Assembly (NCBI GenBank): GCA_934481375.1
Contig: CAKSPN010000019.1
Coordinates: 1-17,148, forward strand
Length of the DNA stretch: 17,148 nucleotides
Direction: 5' to 3'
Origin: an uncultured Clostridia bacterium
GTDB lineage: Bacteria > Bacillota > Clostridia > UBA1381
Below the pieces are notes generated by a model that saw nothing but the letters and a program-made list of their open reading frames with translations, made no database searches and was not told where the DNA came from. Shown here one piece after another: positions 7,751 to 15,004 of the stretch. Each line of letters starts with the position of its first letter. The stretch's first letter is position 1. Position numbers and translations under genes: made by a program.

Positions 7751-7769
7751 CATTTTGTGATAACAACAA

Positions 7770-7802
7770 AAAAAGAGGTGTAATATTTTTACACCTCTTT
7801 TT
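7770..7802 (-). terminator. Strong intrinsic terminator of the mre-min-mgsA transcript
   Basis: AAAAAGAGGTGTAA (7770-7783) pairs with TTACACCTCTTTTT (7789-7802) around a five-base loop. On the minus strand the stem starts right after the mgsA stop codon and is followed by a T-rich tract (TTGTTGTT) after the stem's own T run. This is a textbook position and form for the end of the operon. Confidence 0.88.
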
Positions 7803-7803
7803 A

Positions 7804-8208
7804 TCAATCTTTCGGATTTACAATATCACGCCAGTCGAGATCGCCTCGTTCAAGTCCGTGTATAAGCACTTCGGCGGTTGCCGCATTTGTAGCTATCGGA
7901 ATATTATGCATATCGCAAAGGCGCAGTAATGAAAACACATCAGGCTCATAGCTTTCCGAACTTAACGGGTCTCTGAAAAACAACACCAAATCTATTTCAT
8001 TGTACGCAATTCTTGCGCCTATCTGCTGATCTCCGCCCTGAGGTCCCGACAGAAAGCGGTACACGTTAAGTCCCGTGTTTTCAATTATCAGTTTTCCTGT
8101 TGTCCCCGTAGCGTACAATACATGTTTTTCCAAAATGCCTTTATAGGCGATGCAAAACTGTACCATCAGTTCTTTTTTCTTGTCGTGTGCGATTAATGCA
8201 ATATTCAC
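7804..8208 (-). CDS. mgsA: Methylglyoxal synthase
   Basis: A 134-residue cytosolic enzyme that turns dihydroxyacetone phosphate into methylglyoxal and phosphate, a bypass of lower glycolysis that relieves sugar-phosphate stress. Family landmarks are all present: HD at 8-9, the phosphate-binding TGTTG (34-38), GPQGGDQQ with the expected catalytic aspartate D60, FFRDPL with D80, and PIATNAATAE (104-113). Length is close to the bacterial norm. The start codon is GTG, with GGAAGG 7 bases upstream; the reading MNIALIAHDKK matches the family N-terminus. It is the last gene of the cluster, 35 bases after minD, with a terminator touching its stop. Co-transcription of mgsA with min genes also occurs in other Clostridia (family knowledge), though the reason is unclear. 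Confidence 0.95.
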   Translation of the reverse strand: MNIALIAHDKKKELMVQFCIAYKGILEKHVLYATGTTGKLIIENTGLNVYRFLSGPQGGDQQIGARIAYNEIDLVLFFRDPLSSESYEPDVFSLLRLCDMHNIPIATNAATAEVLIHGLERGDLDWRDIVNPKD

Positions 8209-8243
8209 TGAAAACCCTTCCTCTCCACTGTCATCTTATTTTT

Positions 8244-9038
8244 TTACTTACCTAAAAGAAATCTGAGTCTTTCCCAAAAACCCTTTTTCTTGATTTCCAT
8301 ATTCATAATGGGTACATCATTGCCGAGAATACGTTCCGCTATGTTCAAAAACGCTCTGCCTGCCGTTGAATCCGGATTTGAAACAGCCATTTCGCCTTTT
8401 AGCGACGAAACGGTAAGCTGTTCGTCATCGCAGACAATTCCGAGCATGGGTATTTGCAGAATGTCCATACAATCGTCAATGTTCATCATAATTCCGCGCT
8501 CAATCATATCGGGGCGCACTTTATTGAGAACAAGCTTTATTTCCTCAACGCCGCTGTCCTCTATTACGGAAATTGCCCTGTCCGCATCACGCAGTGCCGC
8601 CGTTTCGGGAACTGTTACGATAACCGCCTCGTCCGCTCCGCTCAAAGCAAGCTTAAAGCCGCCGTCAAGTCCGGCAGGTGCGTCCGCTATGCAGTAATCA
8701 AACCTTTCCGAAAGCCGTTTCCACAGCTTTTTCATTTCGTCCTCCGATACGGAGGAGGCATCCTTTGTCTGCGGTGACGGAATGAAATACAGATTTTCGT
8801 ACCTGCTGTCCTTTATGAGCGCCTCGTCAAGCGAACAGCTTCCGTCAAGCACATCGGACACGTCATAAACAATACTGCTTTCCAATCCAAGCGCAACATC
8901 GAGATTTCTGAGTCCCATATCCATATCAACCAACACCGTAAGCTTCCCCTTCAGCGCAAGCGCCGCTCCGAGATTTGCGGCAAAGGTGGTTTTACCCGTT
9001 CCTCCCTTGCCGGAGGCTGACATGATTACTTTTCCCAT
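8244..9038 (-). CDS. minD: Septum site-determining ATPase MinD
   Basis: A 264-residue ParA/MinD-type ATPase. The deviant Walker A KGGTGKTT spans 11-18, with the signature lysine K11 that reaches across the dimer. VDMDMGLRNLDVALG (37-51) is the switch I region. The last residues, KKKGFWERLRFLLGK (250-264), form a basic amphipathic helix typical of the MinD membrane-targeting sequence. In the family, ATP-bound MinD dimerises on the membrane and recruits MinC to inhibit FtsZ rings away from mid-cell. The ATG has GGAG 9 bases upstream. minC precedes it by 85 bases that hold a promoter, and mgsA follows. No minE lies in the 35 bases downstream where it would be expected. Confidence 0.96.
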   Translation of the reverse strand: MGKVIMSASGKGGTGKTTFAANLGAALALKGKLTVLVDMDMGLRNLDVALGLESSIVYDVSDVLDGSCSLDEALIKDSRYENLYFIPSPQTKDASSVSEDEMKKLWKRLSERFDYCIADAPAGLDGGFKLALSGADEAVIVTVPETAALRDADRAISVIEDSGVEEIKLVLNKVRPDMIERGIMMNIDDCMDILQIPMLGIVCDDEQLTVSSLKGEMAVSNPDSTAGRAFLNIAERILGNDVPIMNMEIKKKGFWERLRFLLGK

Positions 9039-9070
9039 TTCTCTTTACTCCGCAATAATTATGTATTTTA

Positions 9071-9087
9071 TACAATAATCCATTGTA
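9071..9087 (-). other. Short stem at the 5' end of the minD transcript
   Basis: TACAAT and ATTGTA form a 6-bp stem with a five-base loop a few bases after the predicted start of the minD promoter. It could be a 5' stabilising stem or a small operator. It is AT-rich and may be chance. Confidence 0.25.
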
Positions 9088-9097
9088 CAACGAGTTA

Positions 9098-9126
9098 ATT
9101 ATATCACATATTTTCCATTTTGTCTA
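9098..9126 (-). promoter_or_regulatory. Internal promoter for minD-mgsA
   Basis: On the minus strand TAGACA (9121-9126, 5 of 6 to consensus) is separated by exactly 17 bases from TATAAT (9098-9103), and the -10 is extended (TGATATAAT). The -35 includes the TAG stop codon of minC. Start would be near 9091, about 50 nt before minD. Confidence 0.75.
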
Positions 9127-9789
9127 TACATTAATTAAATATTCATAAACTGAAATTTTTTCATCTTCTATCACAGCTTTTTTTATGCCCGGTATGTACT
9201 CGTATTCACGCATAACAACGCCTGCAATATCCACTGTTTCGGGGTTGAAATCCACCGCCGCAACGTATGCTTCGCGATTACCCATACAGCCTGCCTCGGC
9301 GCTGCCTTTAAGCGAGCCGAACACGATTATATTGCCCGATGCGACAAGCTTTGCGCCTTTTTCGACATCGCCCATCAATATGAGATGCCCGTCCGATTCC
9401 ACCGTTCTGCCGCTTTTTACAACGCCCTCATAGAGCCTTGCACGGTTTGCTTTGAAATTCGTTGTCACCACTTCACGTATTTCCTCAAGCTCGGACTTTG
9501 TTTCCTCCTCCTCTGCCGGTTCTTCGGCTTTTTCGGCCGTGCGCCGTTCGCCGTAATGTATACTGCTTTCGGGGAGCATTGACGAAACCACCGACTCAAG
9601 CCGCAGCATATCGCTTTTTTCAAGCTTTCTGCCGGTAAAATATATGTTGCAGTGTCCGCTCCCGAAAAAGCGCCTGAACTCGTCTATTTTCTTCCGCAAA
9701 TGCTCTATTATTTCGGAAAATTCGGCATCGCCGCTTAAATTTATCTTAACGCCGTCGCCAACGCCCTTAAGCTTTACAAGTTCCTCCAA
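9124..9789 (-). CDS. minC: Septum site-determining protein MinC
   Basis: A 221-residue inhibitor of FtsZ polymerisation and partner of MinD. The N-terminal domain (about 1-80, starting VKLKGVGDGVKINL) is joined by an acidic linker rich in Glu (about 90-105) to the C-terminal beta-helix domain. That domain has the repeated glycine signature GVVKSGRTVESDGHLILMGD, then VEKGAKLVASGNIIVFGSLKG (about 122-165), which binds MinD. Length is normal for the family. The start codon is TTG, not ATG: AGGAGG lies 7 bases upstream and no ATG fits. It follows the PBP gene by 12 bases and is followed by a separate promoter for minD. Confidence 0.94.
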   Translation of the reverse strand: MEELVKLKGVGDGVKINLSGDAEFSEIIEHLRKKIDEFRRFFGSGHCNIYFTGRKLEKSDMLRLESVVSSMLPESSIHYGERRTAEKAEEPAEEEETKSELEEIREVVTTNFKANRARLYEGVVKSGRTVESDGHLILMGDVEKGAKLVASGNIIVFGSLKGSAEAGCMGNREAYVAAVDFNPETVDIAGVVMREYEYIPGIKKAVIEDEKISVYEYLINV

Positions 9790-9801
9790 TGCTTACCCTC
9801 C

Positions 9802-11835
9802 TCACTGTGATTTGTTCAAACCGAAATATTCGTCAAAAATATCTCTTGCCACATATGCCGCATTCGCACCCGATACGCCGTGTTCAAGCACGACCGAAAC
9901 CGCAATCTGCGGATCGTCAAACGGTGCATAAGCAATAAACAGCGCATTGTTCGAGCCGTTTCCCACCTGTGCCGTACCCGTTTTTCCGCCTATCGAAACG
10001 GGGTAATTCTGGAATATGTTTGCGGCACTTCCCTCGTCTACCACTCGCTTCATGCCCTCTTTTACGGCGTTTATAACCTCGGGTTTCATATCTATATTTT
10101 CAACCGCTTTCGGCTTTGACTCCCAAACGACACTGCCGTCTGCGGACGAACGTATGCTCTTTATAATGTTCACCTTGTAGCGTGTTCCGCCGTTTGCAAT
10201 TGCGGCGGTATAATTTGCAAGCTGCAGCGGTGTGAACAGGCTGTAGGACTGACCTATTGCCGTCTGCAATGTATCACCGCCGTACCAGTCGCTTGACGTG
10301 ACGGTTGAAACCGCCTCTTTTTTATACTCGGGACTTGACATATGCCCCGTTGTTTCCTCTTTTAATTCTATTCCCGTCATTTCGCCCAGACCGAACTTTG
10401 CCGCATACTCGCCCAAAGTATCTATGCCCGTTCTCCGTCCCACTTCGTAAAAGAAATAGTTACAGGAATTTTCTATTGCGCCCGAGACGTTTAGCTTTCC
10501 GTGCGTGGTTTTATACTCCGACCATATCCAGCAGGACGGCTGATAGTCCTCGTAATATTTGTACACGCCCTTATCCTCTATCACCTCCGATGGACTGAGC
10601 TTTCCCGACTGCATAGCCGCTATTGCCGCAAGCGGCTTGAACGTTGAGCCCGGGCTGTACGTACCGCTTATCGCTCTGTTCCACATAGGCTTTGCCTCGT
10701 CGCTCACAAGAGCGGAGTAGTCCTCGTTGAATTTCGACATATCGTATGACGGATATGACGCAAGCGCAAGCGTATCGCCCGTTTTTATATCTATTACCGA
10801 TACCGCACCGGCATTGCAGTCTGCGCCTTTTTTCGCACTTCCGCTCTGCTTTATTGATTTTATGTTCTTTTCAAGGCTTTTTTCAACTGTTTCCTGCAAG
10901 CCGCTGTCTATGGTAAGCACCACGTAATCGCCTGCTTTGGGAGCGGCGCCGCTGTCAACGGTGACTTCCTTTCCCGTAAGCGTTTTTACGGAGCCCGCAA
11001 TGCCGTCCGTCCCGCGCAGATAGTCCTCTGCCCACTGCTCTATACCTTGCTTGCCTATATCGTCGTTTATGCCGTACTTATTTGACTTTTCCTTATATTC
11101 CTCGGCGCTTATCTTGCCGACACGTCCGAGAATATGCGTTGCAAGTCCCGGTTTATTGTAACGGCGCACATAGCTGTTGACAACGCTTATTCCGCTGTAA
11201 TAATCGGGTTTTTCCTTTATTCGTGTTACTATCTCTACATCAACATCATCGGCTATTGTGAAAGCGTTTGAGTTGGAAAATCCCTGCAAATCCGCCTCGT
11301 ACCGTATTCCGACAATGCGCCTTGCCTGCTCATCATTATATGAGGGAGAAATTTTATATATCTCCTTTAACTTATCGAAAACCGCTTTTGCGCTCATATT
11401 TTCGGCAATATATTTCTTGTACGGACTTTTTTCAAACCATTGCTTTTGTACCGTCTGCACGTCCGAGGTTTCCGTTGCCTTAAAGGTATATTCACCGTTA
11501 TTTATCGGGAAAGTGTCGTAATACTCACAGCCCGACGACTTCAGCAAATCGGTTATCCTTTCAAAAACCTCGTTAAGCTCATCATCGTCCATATTCTGAC
11601 GCTGTATCATTATTCTGTAGCCAACCTTGTTCGTAACAAGCGCAGTTCCGTAGCGGTCGAATATTTCGCCCCTCGGCGCTTTTACAACGATATTGGCGCT
11701 CAGTCTGTTATCGGCTATTTCTCTGTAGCCGTTTCCTTTTATTATCTGCAAGTCAAACAGCTTAAAAAGAATTGCCGTACACATCAGCACCGCAGTTGCT
11801 TTTAAAATAAAAAATCTTATTTTACCGCCTGACAT
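9802..11835 (-). CDS. mrdA: Class B penicillin-binding protein 2, cell elongation transpeptidase
   Basis: A 677-residue membrane-anchored D,D-transpeptidase that cross-links peptidoglycan during elongation, working with a RodA-type polymerase and the MreBCD complex. One N-terminal membrane helix (about 8-31) is followed by the pedestal/dimerisation domain (APRGEIFDRYGTALV, 53-67, is its conserved start). The transpeptidase domain has the active-site STFK (397-400, nucleophile S397), SCN (457-459) and KTG (618-620) at normal spacing. The ATG has a GGGGTG ribosome binding site that overlaps the end of mreD. The position between mreD and minC is typical for Clostridia, but no rodA follows here. 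The symbol follows E. coli; pbp2 or pbpA would be equally valid. Confidence 0.93.
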   Translation of the reverse strand: MSGGKIRFFILKATAVLMCTAILFKLFDLQIIKGNGYREIADNRLSANIVVKAPRGEIFDRYGTALVTNKVGYRIMIQRQNMDDDELNEVFERITDLLKSSGCEYYDTFPINNGEYTFKATETSDVQTVQKQWFEKSPYKKYIAENMSAKAVFDKLKEIYKISPSYNDEQARRIVGIRYEADLQGFSNSNAFTIADDVDVEIVTRIKEKPDYYSGISVVNSYVRRYNKPGLATHILGRVGKISAEEYKEKSNKYGINDDIGKQGIEQWAEDYLRGTDGIAGSVKTLTGKEVTVDSGAAPKAGDYVVLTIDSGLQETVEKSLEKNIKSIKQSGSAKKGADCNAGAVSVIDIKTGDTLALASYPSYDMSKFNEDYSALVSDEAKPMWNRAISGTYSPGSTFKPLAAIAAMQSGKLSPSEVIEDKGVYKYYEDYQPSCWIWSEYKTTHGKLNVSGAIENSCNYFFYEVGRRTGIDTLGEYAAKFGLGEMTGIELKEETTGHMSSPEYKKEAVSTVTSSDWYGGDTLQTAIGQSYSLFTPLQLANYTAAIANGGTRYKVNIIKSIRSSADGSVVWESKPKAVENIDMKPEVINAVKEGMKRVVDEGSAANIFQNYPVSIGGKTGTAQVGNGSNNALFIAYAPFDDPQIAVSVVLEHGVSGANAAYVARDIFDEYFGLNKSQ

Positions 11836-11846
11836 TCAAACACCCC

Positions 11847-12320
11847 TTATAAAGTAAAAGTTTTGTAATTGCTTTTGTATACCGTCTTTTTAAGAAGAAC
11901 GTACAATATCACCGAAACAGCCGCACCCGCTGCCGAATTGACGGCAACATACGGGATTGTCTCCGCCACAGGGTACGATATTGCGCCCTCCGCAAACACC
12001 GCCAAAAAAGTCCATACGGGAAGCTTTATAAAATCGCTTGCGTATCGGGGGCGGTTTCTGAAATTCAGTATTGCAAGCGTAAACGCCGCCGTCACCGCTA
12101 CGGATACGGTAAATGACGGGCCGAAAAACGTTCCCTGTAATATTCCGCAGATTATGCCGATAAGGGCGGCGTAACCGAAACCGTCCTCCAAAAACGACAC
12201 CGCCGCCGCAAACGGAATAATGAGCGGTATCGTTACGCACGGCACTTTTATGCACATATACGCCGCCGACTGAATTAAAACGAGCAGAATTATCCACACC
12301 GCCGTTTTCAAGTTTTTCAT
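11847..12320 (-). CDS. mreD: Rod shape-determining protein MreD
   Basis: A 157-residue integral membrane protein with about five hydrophobic segments, starting TAVWIILLVLIQSAAYMC and ending near VILYVLLKKTVY. It matches MreD by size, topology and position right after mreC; sequence conservation in this family is low. It scaffolds the elongasome between MreC and PBP2/RodA. ATG at 12320 is chosen because GGAG lies 6 bases upstream. An in-frame start 40 codons earlier (12440) should be rejected: those codons run straight through a structured repeat (12345-12442) and encode no membrane-protein-like sequence. The stop is 11 bases before the PBP2 gene. Confidence 0.88.
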   Translation of the reverse strand: MKNLKTAVWIILLVLIQSAAYMCIKVPCVTIPLIIPFAAAVSFLEDGFGYAALIGIICGILQGTFFGPSFTVSVAVTAAFTLAILNFRNRPRYASDFIKLPVWTFLAVFAEGAISYPVAETIPYVAVNSAAGAAVSVILYVLLKKTVYKSNYKTFTL

Positions 12321-12344
12321 ATAATTCTCCATTCTGTTGCTGAC

Positions 12345-12442
12345 TGTAATGTATAAATGCGCAAGCAGATTGCCTTCTTGGGGGACGATGGCGTATGTGT
12401 ATACTCCGAGTCCCGAAATGAGGTGAGATGCGAAGCGCATTT
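12345..12442. repeat. Structured intergenic repeat, copy 1 (mreC-mreD)
   Basis: Perfect 8-bp terminal arms AAATGCGC (12355-12362) and GCGCATTT (12435-12442) enclose a 72-base core. On the plus strand the core begins AAGCA, contains GACGATG (12384-12390) and ends CGAA right at the second arm; all three are shared in order and position with copy 2. Outside the first arm lies TGTAATGTAT (12345-12354), an 8/10 match to copy 2. Inner pairing includes AAGCA with TGCCTT (one bulge), GGGAC (12382-12386) with GTCCC (12410-12414), and GTAT with ATAC inside that. The minus-strand end also has an alternative hairpin ATGCG-CTT-CGCAT that competes with the outer arm. It fills the gap between the mreC stop (one base away) and the mreD ribosome binding site. 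The class is not one I can name. Confidence 0.65.
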
Positions 12443-12443
12443 G

Positions 12444-13265
12444 CTATGCCAGTCCGTTTATTACCAGTACCGCATATAGTTCCGAAAAATTCACGGACGG
12501 CTCAATTGCCGCATATTCGAGCGCACCCGAATTGTCGGAGCGTATTTCGCGCACCTTGCCGACGGTAAATCCCGAAGGATACACTCCGCCCGAGCCTGAC
12601 GTCTGCAATAAATCGCCCACCGTCACGTTTGAGTTCTTATCGAGAAACGACATCTTGCATAATCCGTCACGTGAGAGAGCGGTATCGCCCTCGACTATGC
12701 CTATTCCGTCGGTACGTGTCACACGTATGCCCGTTGCGGAATTTGCGTTTAAAATTGTCGATACAGTCGCCCAGTTAGGACCTGCCGCCGTGACCGTTCC
12801 GACCGCACCGCCGTTTGCAACAACGCAGTTGCCGACCGACACGCCGTTTAATGTACCCTTGTTTATTTCTATCTCGGAGTACGTTCCGTCCTCGGAACAG
12901 CCTATCACCGCCGCCGCAAGCGAGGTATAATCCTTTACGCTGTCTTTAAGCTCCAGAAGGCCTTTTAAGTATTCGTTTTCTTCACGGTACTGTGCGGCGT
13001 CCTTGCTTTTTTGTTCAAGCTCGGTTATACGGCTTTGCAATTGTGCGTTTTTGTCCTTATACGTGTCCATTTCCCATATAAAATTCACTGCACTTTCCGC
13101 TTTTCGGCATATATACGCCACTCCGCTCCGAAACGGCGTAAACACCGTTTTAACCGCCGAGGACAACGGATTTGAACCCGTAAAATGCGAGATTGCACCT
13201 AAAATTACCAAGCCTGCCGCCGTTACGGCGGCGGCTGTAAGGGTGCGTTTTTTTAATGATGACAT
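12444..13265 (-). CDS. mreC: Rod shape-determining protein MreC
   Basis: A 273-residue bitopic membrane protein that links cytoplasmic MreB to the periplasmic-side PBP2. A basic start and one hydrophobic helix (about 9-28) are followed by a coiled coil (about 66-108, NAQLQSRITELEQKSKDAAQ in its middle) that drives dimerisation. The beta-rich C-terminal domain has motifs typical of the family: AAVIGCSEDGTYSEIEINKG, then GVSVGNCVVANGGAVGTV, and PSGFTVGKV further on. Length is normal. It starts 13 bases after mreB with a modest AGGACGGA upstream, and its TAG stop is one base from a structured repeat. Confidence 0.93.
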   Translation of the reverse strand: MSSLKKRTLTAAAVTAAGLVILGAISHFTGSNPLSSAVKTVFTPFRSGVAYICRKAESAVNFIWEMDTYKDKNAQLQSRITELEQKSKDAAQYREENEYLKGLLELKDSVKDYTSLAAAVIGCSEDGTYSEIEINKGTLNGVSVGNCVVANGGAVGTVTAAGPNWATVSTILNANSATGIRVTRTDGIGIVEGDTALSRDGLCKMSFLDKNSNVTVGDLLQTSGSGGVYPSGFTVGKVREIRSDNSGALEYAAIEPSVNFSELYAVLVINGLA

Positions 13266-13278
13266 ATTTTATCCGTCC

Positions 13279-14280
13279 TTATTTTTTTGCCTGTGCAAGC
13301 ATTTGCTTTATCTTTTCGATAGACCTTCCCGTTCCGACCGCAACGCAGTCCAGCGGATACTCGGCAATGTGCGCCGGTACTTTCGTGACCTCGGTTATGA
13401 GCCTGTCCAGTCCCTTAATCAATGCGCCGCCGCCCGTGAGCATTATGCCGTTTTCCATTATGTCCGCCGCAAGCTCGGGGGGCGTGTTTTCAAGCACAAG
13501 CTTTATTGCCTCTATCATTTCGTCTATGTTTTCGCTTATTGCCGTTCTTACCTCGTGTTCCTTTATCTGCACCGTTTTCGGAAGTCCGGTGGAAATATCT
13601 CTGCCCTTTACTTCAAAAACGTTTTCGCTGTCGTCCTCATATGCAGAGCCGATTGCGATTTTTATTTCCTCCGCCGTTTTTTCGCCTATGTTTACCGAAT
13701 GTTCCTTTTTAAGATAGTTGATGATTGCTATATCCATAGCGTTGCCGGCTATTCTTATTGATTTTGACGCCACTATTCCGCCGAGCGAAATAACGGCAAC
13801 CTCCGTTGTTCCGCCGCCGATGTCCACAACCATACTGCCCTTTGGTGCGTCAACGGGAAGTCCTGCGCCGACCGCAGCCGCCATAGGCTCGTCTATGAGC
13901 GCAACCTCTCTCGCACCGGCACGTATTACGGCGTCCTCCACCGCACGGCGCTCCACCTCGGTTATACCGCTCGGTACGCACACGATTATTCTCGGTTTCA
14001 TAATGCTTTTTCTCGCCTCTTTTATGAAGGCGCAAATCATTGCCTGCGTTATGTCAAAATCGGCTATAACGCCGTCCTTTATCGGGCGCACCGCCACTAT
14101 GTTTTCGGGCGTTCTGCCTATCATTTCGTTTGCGGCGTTTCCCACCGCAAGCACCTTGCCCGTATATTTATCGAGTGCCACCACCGAGGGTTCGCGGACT
14201 GTTATACCGCTGCCTTTTACGTATACAAGGGTATTTGCAGTTCCCAAATCGATCGCTATATCCTTTGCAAATATTCCCAT
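13279..14280 (-). CDS. mreB: Rod shape-determining actin homologue MreB
   Basis: A 333-residue actin-fold ATPase forming membrane-bound filaments that direct lateral wall synthesis. Phosphate-1 motif is DLGTANT (11-17), and phosphate-2 is DIGGGTTE (153-160). The EPSVVALD stretch (30-37) and KPRIIVCVPSGITEVERRAV (95-114) are highly characteristic of MreB rather than ParM or DnaK. The short MGIFAKD start may be the membrane-binding N-terminus. AAGGAG lies 6 bases before the ATG. It begins 26 bases after maf and precedes mreC by 13 bases. Confidence 0.97.
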   Translation of the reverse strand: MGIFAKDIAIDLGTANTLVYVKGSGITVREPSVVALDKYTGKVLAVGNAANEMIGRTPENIVAVRPIKDGVIADFDITQAMICAFIKEARKSIMKPRIIVCVPSGITEVERRAVEDAVIRAGAREVALIDEPMAAAVGAGLPVDAPKGSMVVDIGGGTTEVAVISLGGIVASKSIRIAGNAMDIAIINYLKKEHSVNIGEKTAEEIKIAIGSAYEDDSENVFEVKGRDISTGLPKTVQIKEHEVRTAISENIDEMIEAIKLVLENTPPELAADIMENGIMLTGGGALIKGLDRLITEVTKVPAHIAEYPLDCVAVGTGRSIEKIKQMLAQAKK

Positions 14281-14306
14281 TTTCTGCTCCTTTCAAAACC
14301 GATTGC

Positions 14307-14900
14307 TTATAAAATATTAATATCAAATTCACTCTCCAGCGTATCCGCCAGAGCCGATACGGGAAGTCCCACAACATTTGCGTAATCGCCGTCTATTTTT
14401 TCGACAAGCAAACCGCCTATTCCCTGTATGCCGTATGATCCGGCTTTGTCGGACGGCTCGCCCGTGGCTATATATGCGTTTATTTTTTCTTGTGTAAGCT
14501 CTTTAAAATACACGTCTGTTTTTACACTTTTGCAGACGGTATAGCCGTCTTTTACACGCATAACGCAATATCCCGTGTAAACCTCGTGTTTCCTGCCCGA
14601 AAGCGAGGAGAGCATTTCCCTTGCCGAGTTATCGTCCTTCGGCTTGCCGAGGATTTTTCCGTCAAGCGTTACGATTGTATCTGCGGCAATGATAACGGCT
14701 TTTTTGTCTTTTAAAACCTTTTTTGCGGTTGCCGCCGCTTTTATGAGCGCAAGTTCACGGACATACAGTCCCGGCGTTATTCCGTCGCCCGAAACGGAGC
14801 TTTCGTCCGCATCGGATACGATTACCTCAAATTCGGCGCCTATATTTTCCAAAAGCTCTTTTCTTCTCGGCGATTGCGACGCAAGTATAAATCTGTACAT
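14307..14900 (-). CDS. maf: Maf-like nucleoside triphosphate pyrophosphatase
   Basis: A 197-residue cytosolic protein of the Maf/HAM1 fold, normal length. The N-terminal LASQSPRRKELL (6-17) is the Maf signature, AADT (72-75) holds the catalytic aspartate, GKPKD (85-89) follows, and the C-terminal GEPSDKAGSYGIQG (147-160) is typical. Family members hydrolyse dTTP, UTP or modified nucleotides to the monophosphate, and in Bacillus overexpression blocks septation. ATG at 14900 with GGAG 6 bases upstream is the start. An in-frame ATG 36 codons earlier lies across a structured repeat and should not be used. It is followed by mreB; radC, often placed between the two, is absent here. Confidence 0.94.
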   Translation of the reverse strand: MYRFILASQSPRRKELLENIGAEFEVIVSDADESSVSGDGITPGLYVRELALIKAAATAKKVLKDKKAVIIAADTIVTLDGKILGKPKDDNSAREMLSSLSGRKHEVYTGYCVMRVKDGYTVCKSVKTDVYFKELTQEKINAYIATGEPSDKAGSYGIQGIGGLLVEKIDGDYANVVGLPVSALADTLESEFDINIL

Positions 14901-14919
14901 ATTGTTCTCCGTTTCATAG

Positions 14920-15003
14920 TATAGTGTATGCAAAAGATAAACAAGCAAGTCGCTTGACGGCAGACCGACGATGTCGAAGTCTGACGAAAAGTTTATCTTT
15001 TGC
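14920..15003. repeat. Structured intergenic repeat, copy 2 (U32 gene-maf)
   Basis: Perfect 13-bp arms GCAAAAGATAAAC (14930-14942) and GTTTATCTTTTGC (14991-15003) enclose a 48-base core. On the plus strand the core starts AAGCA, contains GACGATG (14968-14974) and ends in GACGAAAA, as in copy 1. Inside, CAAG-TCG-CTTG forms one hairpin, and CAGAC (14961-14965) with GTCTG (14979-14983) encloses CGAC-GAT-GTCG, so the whole could fold as a three-way junction. TATAGTGTAT (14920-14929) lies just outside the first arm and matches copy 1. On the minus strand the element begins one base after the U32 stop codon and ends before the maf ribosome binding site. Confidence 0.65.
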
Positions 15004-15004
15004 G

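Noticed and set aside
13216..13232. GCCGCCG-TTA-CGGCGGC inverted repeat in the early mreC coding sequence
   Set aside because: It falls in alanine and valine codons of the membrane helix, where repeated GCC/GCG codons make such palindromes likely; no sign of function.
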